A stretch of DNA of 64,000 nt, from contig NZ_JACHJW010000001.1 of the NCBI RefSeq assembly GCF_014203835.1, positions 5,716,501-5,780,500 of the forward strand, written 5' to 3'. Numbering within the stretch: the stretch's first letter is position 1; the number at the start of each line of letters is the position of its first letter. Position numbers and translations under genes: made by a program. This DNA comes from Micromonospora polyrhachis (GTDB taxonomy: Bacteria; Actinomycetota; Actinomycetes; Mycobacteriales; Micromonosporaceae). The notes under the pieces were generated by a model. It saw nothing but the letters and a program-made list of their open reading frames with translations. It had not been told where the DNA came from and ran no database searches. Of this stretch, positions 55,401 through 64,000 are shown piece after piece.

Positions 55401-57052
55401 GACCGGCGATCCAGTTCGCCGTACGACATCACGTCGTCCCCGTCGATCACGGCGGGCACGTCGGGTGCGGCGGCGGCCCGAGCCCGGACCAGCTCGTGCA
55501 GCGTTCCGGCCGGATAGTCCCGGTCGGTGGCGTTCCAGCGGGCCAGTTCGTCTCGCCCGGCGACACCGATCAGGTCCACTTCGGAGAGCCGGCGGTCGGG
55601 CTCAGTGGCGAGGGCGCGCAACATCAGCCGGAACCGGTCGACGAACCGTTCGATGGTGGTGGCGTCGAACAGGTCGGTGTTGTAGTCGACCATGACGGTC
55701 AGGCGGGGCGAGGTCTCGTAGACGACCAGGGTCAGGTCCAACCGGGAGGTGTCCCGGGTGAGGGTCACCGGCCGCACCGAAAGGCCCGTCAGTTCCCGTT
55801 TCGCGCCCGCCGGGTTGACCACACACATGACCTGGAAGAGCGGGTTGCGGCTCGGGTCACGGGGTAGGTCGGCCTGCTGCACCACCTGGTCCAGCGGAAG
55901 GTCGACGTTCTCCAGCGAGTCGAGGCAGGCCGCCTTCACCTGGTCCAGCGCCTCGGCGAGGGTGGGATCACCGGAGAGGTCGGTACGTAGCGCCAGGCTG
56001 TTCACCATCAGTCCGACCACCGACTGGAGTTCCGGGCCGGAGCGGGTGGAGACCGGCGAGCCGACGCAGATGTCGTCCTGACCGGTCCAGCGGGCGAGCA
56101 CCAGCTGCACCGCAGCCAGGGTGATCATGAAACGGGTGCACCGGGTACGCCGGGCGAGGTCGTCGAGGGCGGTGGTCAACTCGACGTCGATCGAGAAGTG
56201 GGCGGTGGCACCGGCGAACGTCTGGACCGGCGGGCGCGGCCGGTCGGTGGGCAGGTCGAGGAGACCGGAGACCCCGGCGAGCCGCTCGGACCAGAACCGG
56301 CGCTGCCGCTCGGCGGCGCCGGCGTCGAACTTCTCCCGGTGCCAGAGCACGTAGTCGGGGTACTGCACGGTCGGCGGGGCAGGAGCCGGACCACCGACGA
56401 CGATCCGCTGGTGTTCGGCGAGGATCTCGTCCAGGACGATCCCCATCGACCGTTCGTCACTGATGATGTGGTGCAGACTCAGCGCGAGCAGGTGCTCGTC
56501 GGCGGCGAGGCGGACCAGCAGCACCCGTAGCAGCGGCCCGTCGGCCAGGTCGAAGCCGGTCTCGGCCATTGTCCGAAGCAGCGCGGCAACTCGCTCCTCC
56601 CGATCCGCAGCCCGCTGCTCCCGGTCCGGGTCCAGCTCCTCCCGGTCCGGGTTTGGGACTACGTCGACGAGGTCCACGAAGGTGACACTGACCCGGCCAG
56701 CCGGATCATTTTCGGGGAGCACCACCTGCTCGGGGTGCCCGTCCCGGGCACTGAACGTCGTACGCAACGCCTCGTGCCGAGCCACCACCGTGTCCACCGC
56801 CGACTGGAGCGCGGCCCGGTCGACGGTGCCGTGCAGACGTACCGGGATCGCCACCACGTACGCCGGGTTGCCCGGGTCGAGCCGGTCGAGGAACCACATC
56901 CCCTCCTGCAGCGGGGACAGCGGAATCCGGCTACCCACCGCGCGCCGGGGGATGGGATTGGCCGGACTCGCGGCGGCCACCCCTCGGCGGGCGAGCAGTT
57001 GGCGGATCAACCGCTCCCGCTCGGCGGCGTCCACCTCGATCGAGCCCGTCAC
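52442..57052 (-). CDS. Terminal NRPS: C-A-PCP-reductase
   Basis: A 1536-aa synthetase from the GTG at 57052 (GGAAGGA upstream); a longer frame would run into the previous gene. Domains: condensation about 40-480 (LSPLQEGMWFLDR; active site HHIISDE near 197, with an unusual Arg after it, HHIISDERS); adenylation about 500-1000 (YTSGSTGTPKG near 664, NHYGPTEATV, RTDRQVKIRGHRIEVGE, NSHGKLDQ); PCP with DLGGHSLLAG, Ser near 1069; and a terminal thioester reductase about 1145-1510 (VLITGATGFLGAHLL for NADPH, LVSTLG, YNATK as catalytic Tyr/Lys). The reductase would release the peptide as an aldehyde or alcohol. Asp of FDASVGDIF indicates an alpha-amino acid substrate; reading the ten-residue code by eye gives D-A-G-A-M-I-H-V-C-K, not one I recognise. 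Confidence 0.96.
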   Translation of the reverse strand: MTGSIEVDAAERERLIRQLLARRGVAAASPANPIPRRAVGSRIPLSPLQEGMWFLDRLDPGNPAYVVAIPVRLHGTVDRAALQSAVDTVVARHEALRTTFSARDGHPEQVVLPENDPAGRVSVTFVDLVDVVPNPDREELDPDREQRAADREERVAALLRTMAETGFDLADGPLLRVLLVRLAADEHLLALSLHHIISDERSMGIVLDEILAEHQRIVVGGPAPAPPTVQYPDYVLWHREKFDAGAAERQRRFWSERLAGVSGLLDLPTDRPRPPVQTFAGATAHFSIDVELTTALDDLARRTRCTRFMITLAAVQLVLARWTGQDDICVGSPVSTRSGPELQSVVGLMVNSLALRTDLSGDPTLAEALDQVKAACLDSLENVDLPLDQVVQQADLPRDPSRNPLFQVMCVVNPAGAKRELTGLSVRPVTLTRDTSRLDLTLVVYETSPRLTVMVDYNTDLFDATTIERFVDRFRLMLRALATEPDRRLSEVDLIGVAGRDELARWNATDRDYPAGTLHELVRARAAAAPDVPAVIDGDDVMSYGELDRRSDQLAHRLRAAGVGPDVPVGLALPAGTAAITGILAVLKAGGAYLPLDPSHPTARLFGLLTEAAAPVTLVGPADVDRFTGCPGTLIVVDPSGMPAAESASTPTPAGHPDQLAYVIYTSGSTGTPKGVMVSHRTAANLALAFAELHDIRAGDRLLMLPPLSFDASVGDIFPALVSGAVLVVHRHPAELTGPGLLEFCAEQRITLVDAPAALWIRWVADLADAPPQPETPLRVMMIGGEAAPTAAVRDWARATGGRVRVHNHYGPTEATVCATTHATTDATELPGLSHLPIGRPVPNVRVHLLDAALRPVPVGVTGEVYIGGTAPARGYLNSPGLTADRFVPDPFGTAGGRLYRTGDLARHRPDGTLDFLGRTDRQVKIRGHRIEVGEVEAACAAQPGVARAAVVVRDDGQGPRLVAYVVPAGEQPPSPATLKAGLRQRLPEYLVPTGFAILPELPLNSHGKLDQAALPPPQDGAAEYQPPATETERKLAGIWADLLRGNAAGAGHPERPPVGRRDNFFDLGGHSLLAGPLAARITATLGVDLPLRALFETADLAGMAALVDAAATKPVRTDRTPLSVVRADAQLPDDVCANLSAQSPARAAEAVLITGATGFLGAHLLADWLGHSSATLHCLVRAGTSNAALDRVRDNLRRYGLWRDEYADRLVGVPGDLGEPTLGLSRHDFDALADGVDVVLHNGGLVNFLYPYERLRPANVSGTVEVLRLAGAGRPKALNLVSTLGVFLTPERRGGVVRESEQPDDCAGLGDGYNATKWASDALVRAARDRGLPVSVHRPARITGHANTGVGNADDYFSRLLKTFVQLGAVPEIRDDPADLAPVDYVAAGIGHLSRQPDRWGQDFHYYNNHTISFPELAGALAGYGYPVALLPYDRWRAALLDRPDVALAPFTPLFGTGVPERTQPYFDCSATEMALAPAGIVCPPADAALIHAYLDWYVRTGFLAPPLPHSPAGTFLDPPAPSTASTNDASREDQ

Positions 57053-57081
57053 AGTCGCGTTCCTTCCATTGTCGCCCCCAC

Positions 57082-60404
<3,323 letters not shown>

Positions 60405-60408
<4 letters not shown>

Positions 60409-61127
60409 GACGCTCCCTGGGGGGCGATCCGGGATGCCGGGGCCGGGGTGGGCAGGGCGAGGCCGAACTGTCGTGCGGCGGCGTCGACCTGGCTGCGCAG
60501 GATGGTCGGGATGTTGGCGCCGAACAGCCGCAGATAGGTGGCGACGGAGTCGGCGTCGTCGGCCAGGAACGGGAAGTCCGACGAGACCATGTGCCGCACC
60601 GCCAGCAGCGGCACCGGACTGTGCAACGGCCGGAAGTCGGCGTTCCACAACCCGCCCTTGTCGGGCGGCCCGTCGTGGAACTCGCCGAGCATCAGCCCCT
60701 CGGCCACGTACTGCGGCTTCAGCCGGGCCTGGGTGGCGTCCACGATGTCGTTGGCGGTCCCGGCCGGCAGGTCCGGCAGGGTGAGCAGGATGGTCTTGAA
60801 CTGAGCCGCCGGGCCGGCGACCGGCGGCAGCTCGCGGAACCAGTCACGGTAGACCAGCAGCAGCGCGTCCAGAGTGTCCGGTTCGACCGTGGCACCACGA
60901 TGTACGGCGAGCAGGAAGGTGTGCCGGTCCAGGGACCCCTGTGCGTACGGGCAGACCGGCCCCTTACGGCCCAGCTCGACGTGGGGGCGGCACAGGTATT
61001 CCCGGGCCCAGCGGAACACCGAGCGCAGCGGGTCGGCCATGTCGGCCAGCCACGGGGCGACCGGTTCGGTGGCCAGGTCGTCCTCTTCCACGAGCTGGTA
61101 GGCCGGGTTCTTCGGATGGGTCAGCAT
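60405..61127 (-). CDS. DUF6875-like protein of unknown function
   Basis: A 240-aa soluble protein. Its most distinctive stretch is ELGRKGPVCPYAQGSLDRH (about residues 52-70), a pattern I associate with the DUF6875 group, along with LPDLPAGTANDIVDATQARLKP, VAEGLMLGEFHDG, PLLAVRHMVSSDFPFLADD and a C-terminal YLRLFGANIP. His, Cys and Asp residues are conserved-looking but no known active site can be assigned. It sits 6 nt after the kynurenine monooxygenase gene and overlaps the next NRPS start, so it belongs to the biosynthetic operon. Possible jobs include handling of the kynurenine-derived unit or tailoring on the carrier protein; this is speculation. Confidence 0.75.
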
Positions 61128-61133
61128 CTGCGC

Positions 61134-62513
61134 TCACCGTCCCCGACCGGCACGGGCCAGCGTGCGGGTAGTGAGATAGGCCAGGGTCGTACCGGCGGCC
61201 ACCGCACCCGCCGCCGACCAGCGCAACAGTCGGTCCTGGCGTCGGGATCGGGCCAACGCCTCGGCGTACGGCGTGGTGGTGTGCGCGACCATCGTGTAGA
61301 GCGGGGTCCACCGGTCCGCCAGCAGCCGGTTCAGCACCCGATCTGCGGCGGCCCGCAGCGCGTAGCCCGGTCGGTGCACCCGGGCCCGCAGGTCCTCGAA
61401 GTTCTGGGTGGAGAGGTCGGCCAGCACGTCGGTGTGCGTCTTGCGGGCCGTCTGGTACGCGGCCAGCGCCGCGCCCCGGTCCGGGTGCGCCGCCAGGCAC
61501 TGGTCGAGCACCAGGCAGTCCTCGAAGGAGGAGTTCATACCCTGCCCGTAGAACGGATAGACGGCGTGGGCGGCGTCGCCGACGAGCACCACCCGGTCGG
61601 CGTGGTGCCAGGGCGCGGTACGGACGGTGACCAGGTGCCCGGTCGGGTGGTCGAGGATCTCCTCGACCAGGTGGGGCATCAGCGCCTCGGCGTCGGGGAA
61701 GTGCTGCTGGAAGAAGGCACGGATCGCCGCCGGCGAGGTGAGGGTGGCGAGACTCGGCTCACCCTCGAAGGCCATGAACAGCGAGCAGGTCAGCGAGCCG
61801 TCCAGGTTGGGGTGGGCGACCATCATGGCGTGCTCGCCGGGCCAGACGTGCAGCGCCTCCAGCCGTACCCGGGGCTGGCCGTCGTCGCCGACCGGGATGG
61901 TCAGCTCCTTGTAACCCCAGTCCAGGAACTCCTGGGCGTGGTTGGCCCGCAAGCCGTGCTGCAACTGCTGGCGGACCGTGGAGAACGCCCCGTCGGCACC
62001 GACCACCAGGTCGGCGGTGACCTCGGTCGAGGTCCCGTCCGCCTCGGAGACGACGGTGACCGAGGGGCGGTCCCGGTCGAGGCGCTGCATCCGCCAGCCG
62101 AAGTGGAACCGGACCCCGGGCTGCGCGTCGGCGGCGTCCACCACCACGGCGATCAGTTCGTCGCGCAGCACCGAATGCAGGATCTGGTGTTCGCGTACGC
62201 CGTACGGCTGGAAGCTGACCGTACCGTCGGGGCTGTGCACCACCCGGCCGCGCATCGGGACGCTGCGTTTGAGCACCTCGTCGAGGAGGCCCACCTCGCG
62301 TAGCGCGCTCATGCCCCGGGCGGAGAGGCCGAGGTTGATGCTGCGGCCGGCAAGCCCGGCGGGGGCCAGTCGGGGGTCGTCGCGTCGCTCGTAGACGTCC
62401 ACCGCGTAGCCGCGCCGGGCCAGGTATACGGCGGCGAGTGAACCTGCCAGTCCGGCGCCGACGATTACGGCCCGGTCCCGGCGGTCGTTGGTCGGGCGGT
62501 GCCCGTCCATCAT
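61134..62513 (-). CDS. kmo: Kynurenine 3-monooxygenase
   Basis: A 459-aa FAD enzyme. ATG at 62513 overlaps the stop of the upstream NRPS (ATGA). Family-specific features: VIVGAGLAGSLAAVYLARRG (FAD), AGRSINLGLSARG, the substrate-site segment DWGYKELTIP, AHPNLDGSLTCSLF and VLVGDAAHAVYPFYGQGMNSSFEDC. It hydroxylates L-kynurenine to 3-hydroxykynurenine with NADPH and oxygen. The last 35 residues form a hydrophobic helix with a basic end (LRWSAAGAVAAGTTLAYLTTR, then ARAGRGR), a possible membrane anchor like that of eukaryotic KMO. Its place inside the NRPS operon implies that hydroxykynurenine or a product of it is a building block. Tryptophan dioxygenase and kynureninase genes are not in this window. 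Confidence 0.93.
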   Translation of the reverse strand: MMDGHRPTNDRRDRAVIVGAGLAGSLAAVYLARRGYAVDVYERRDDPRLAPAGLAGRSINLGLSARGMSALREVGLLDEVLKRSVPMRGRVVHSPDGTVSFQPYGVREHQILHSVLRDELIAVVVDAADAQPGVRFHFGWRMQRLDRDRPSVTVVSEADGTSTEVTADLVVGADGAFSTVRQQLQHGLRANHAQEFLDWGYKELTIPVGDDGQPRVRLEALHVWPGEHAMMVAHPNLDGSLTCSLFMAFEGEPSLATLTSPAAIRAFFQQHFPDAEALMPHLVEEILDHPTGHLVTVRTAPWHHADRVVLVGDAAHAVYPFYGQGMNSSFEDCLVLDQCLAAHPDRGAALAAYQTARKTHTDVLADLSTQNFEDLRARVHRPGYALRAAADRVLNRLLADRWTPLYTMVAHTTTPYAEALARSRRQDRLLRWSAAGAVAAGTTLAYLTTRTLARAGRGR

Positions 62514-64000
62514 GCGCCCTCCTCGGCGATCAGGGTGTTGAGCAGCTCGTCGATCTCCCCGTCGGAGAGGTCGTCGAGCGAGGCGAGTAGGTCCTCCGGG
62601 CTCGGCCGACCGGCCGCGATCCGGTCGGGTGAGGCGATCCGGTCGGGTGAGGCGATCCGGTCGGGTGAGGCGATCCGGTCGGGTGACGCGGTCGAATCTC
62701 TGACCGGCTCGGCGGTCCGGGTCGGCCCGGCCGCCGGGGCGTCGACCAGCTCCCCGAGTTCGGCGATGGTCGGCGCGGCGAAGAGCAGGCGTAGTGGCAG
62801 GTCGACGCCGAAGGCGGTACGGATCCGGGCGATCAACCGGGTGGCGGTGAGCGAGTGTCCACCGAGGGCGAAGAAGTTGTCGTGCACCCCGACCTCGGTA
62901 CGACCGAGCACCTCGCACCAGAGCGCCGCCAGTCGCTCCTCCACCGGGGTACGGGCGGCGGTGTGCTCGGTGTCGCCGTCGGACCAGCTCGGCTCCGGCA
63001 ACGCTCGACGGTCGACCTTGCCGGAGCCGGTACGGGGCAGTTCGTCCAGTACCACCAGGGTCGCCGGCAGCATGTACTCGGGCAGCCGGCGGGCCAGCGC
63101 CGCCCGTACCGGTGGCCACAGTTGGGCCGGCTGCGCGCCCGGCTCGGCCGGTACGACGTAGCCGACGAGGCGGATGTCGTCGGCGCTCGCCTGCCAGGTG
63201 GTCACCACCGCGTCGTGGAGCTGCGGCTGCTCCCGTAGCGCCGTCTCGATCTCGCCCGGCTCGATCCGGTAACCGCGTAGCTTGATCTGGTGGTCGGCGC
63301 GGCCCAGGTATTCCAGCCGGCCGCTCGGCAACCAGCGGGCCAGGTCCCCGGTGGCGTACATCCGGGCCCCGGGCCGACCGGCGTACGGGTCGGGACGGAA
63401 CCGGGCGGCGGTCAGCCCGGCCCGGCCGTGGTAGCCCCGGCCGACGCCCAGGCCACCGAGGTACACCTCACCGACCGCGTCCACCCCGACCGGGTTGCCG
63501 GCCGGGTCAAGCAGATAGATCCCGGTGTTGTCGACCGGGCCACCGAGGTCGACCGGACCGGTCACGCCGACCTGCCCGATCGACGAGTAGATCGTCGTCT
63601 CCGACGGTCCGTAGCCGTTGACGACGGTGGCACCGTCGGTGCGCAGCGCGTCGGCCAGGTCCCGGAGCAGGGCCTCGCCGCCGCTGATCCGGGTCCGCAC
63701 CCCGGCCGGTACGCCCCCGGCCGCCACCAGCATCCGCCAGGTCGCCGGGGTGGCCTGGGCGGCGGTGATCTGTCGGGAGGTCAACTCGGCCCGGAGCGCG
63801 GCGGCGTCCACCGCGGTCCGGGCGTCGATCAGCTCCACCCGGGCACCGGCCAGCAGCGGCAGGATCAGTTCGACCACGGAGATGTCGAAGGCGGGGGTGG
63901 TGATCGCGGCCATCCGGTCGGCGGAGGTCAGGCAGAGCTGCCGGTCGACGGCGGTGAGCAGGTTGACGACCGAGCCGTGGGTCACCACCACCGCCTTCGG
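62510..64000 (-). CDS. First NRPS visible: A-PCP end, N-terminus beyond window
   Basis: The frame is open to the right edge, so only the last about 496 residues are seen. They contain the adenylation domain from its A3 loop end (PKAVVVTHGS) through AFDISVVELILPLLAG, NGYGPSETTI, RADHQIKLRGYRIEPGE and RTGSGKVDRR, then a PCP (FFALGGHSLTATRL). A low-complexity linker of SPDRIA repeats follows, then a charged terminal helix (LLASLDDLSDGEIDELLNTL) that resembles a docking or communication element. The Asp of FDIS indicates an alpha-amino acid, not an aryl acid. By-eye code D-I-V-A-R-S-G-I-Y-K, no assignment. It is the first translated synthetase visible in the operon. Confidence 0.95.
   Translation of the reverse strand, partial: PKAVVVTHGSVVNLLTAVDRQLCLTSADRMAAITTPAFDISVVELILPLLAGARVELIDARTAVDAAALRAELTSRQITAAQATPATWRMLVAAGGVPAGVRTRISGGEALLRDLADALRTDGATVVNGYGPSETTIYSSIGQVGVTGPVDLGGPVDNTGIYLLDPAGNPVGVDAVGEVYLGGLGVGRGYHGRAGLTAARFRPDPYAGRPGARMYATGDLARWLPSGRLEYLGRADHQIKLRGYRIEPGEIETALREQPQLHDAVVTTWQASADDIRLVGYVVPAEPGAQPAQLWPPVRAALARRLPEYMLPATLVVLDELPRTGSGKVDRRALPEPSWSDGDTEHTAARTPVEERLAALWCEVLGRTEVGVHDNFFALGGHSLTATRLIARIRTAFGVDLPLRLLFAAPTIAELGELVDAPAAGPTRTAEPVRDSTASPDRIASPDRIASPDRIASPDRIAAGRPSPEDLLASLDDLSDGEIDELLNTLIAEEGA
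62616..62687 (-). repeat. Four tandem 18-bp units in the NRPS linker
   Basis: Four consecutive copies of an 18-bp unit (GCGATCCGGTCGGGTGAG on the plus strand), differing only in the last base of the final copy, encode SPDRIA repeats between the PCP and the C-terminal docking-like helix. They stay in frame, so copy number can vary without breaking the protein. Confidence 0.92.

Noticed and set aside
60591-62303. Plus-strand open frame of 570 codons across the KMO and DUF6875-like genes
   Set aside because: It spans two real minus-strand genes and their junction, shows only Gly/Gln/Val-rich repeats typical of antisense frames, and has no ribosome site.
62616-62687. Possible CRISPR array
   Set aside because: The units are 18 bp, directly adjacent without spacers, and encode an in-frame peptide linker.

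Overview
The window is high-GC actinobacterial chromosome. Its gene set (mycothiol-dependent enzyme, SCO4848-type membrane protein, LpqY/SugABC-like sugar importer, GTG starts, leaderless genes, secreted subtilisin, modular NRPS) points to a Micromonosporaceae-like soil or marine actinomycete. This is inferred from content and base composition; no rRNA or tRNA gene was seen.

Layout. 1-6819: housekeeping and membrane genes (YhhN lysoplasmalogenase cut by the window edge, a beta-lactamase-fold serine hydrolase, TypA/BipA, a DedA protein fused to a degenerate PAP2 domain, a CocE/NonD hydrolase). 6990-8205: an endolysin/holin-like pair. 8931-13242: a four-gene ABC sugar importer with overlapping genes. 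13406-23940: a secreted polymorphic-toxin locus made of a 1106-aa DNRLRE/LamG protein, a 2258-aa RHS protein with a HINT protease and a short C-terminal toxin, and an overlapping putative immunity gene. A strong terminator follows, then decayed gene remnants. 24811-31704: a regulator/MFS efflux pair, cold-shock protein, methyltransferase, FKBP isomerase, small membrane protein, Tat-exported beta-helix-like protein and a LuxR-type regulator. 31883-36892: subtilase, nucleoside deaminase, MBL hydrolase and mycothiol-dependent enzyme. 37013-46191: rsgA with a possible leader peptide, uvrA, a Rieske lipoprotein, uvrC, then a TcmI-type polyketide cyclase overlapping an FAD monooxygenase.

46192-49853: two near-identical small secreted transglycosylase-like genes flank NADAR and VOC genes. 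Each copy has two promoter-like units of the form GGAAT-N18-GTT and a long hairpin terminator, so promoter, gene and terminator seem to have been duplicated together.

49958-64000 (minus strand, running off the right edge): a nonribosomal peptide operon. In transcription order it holds an NRPS ending in A-PCP (incomplete), kynurenine 3-monooxygenase, a DUF6875-like protein, a C-A-PCP NRPS, a C-A-PCP-reductase NRPS, an MFS exporter and a SAM methyltransferase. Most junctions are 4-bp ATGA overlaps. The reductase plus kynurenine hydroxylase resembles pyrrolobenzodiazepine (anthramycin/sibiromycin/tomaymycin) logic, but with an extra module, so a reductively released tripeptide containing a hydroxykynurenine-derived unit is the working prediction.

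Regulatory highlights: uvrA and uvrC both carry a RecA-NDp/PafBC-like promoter (TTGTCRGTG-like box, exact 8-nt spacer, TAnnnT). Positions of non-coding sites were counted by eye and may be off by a base.
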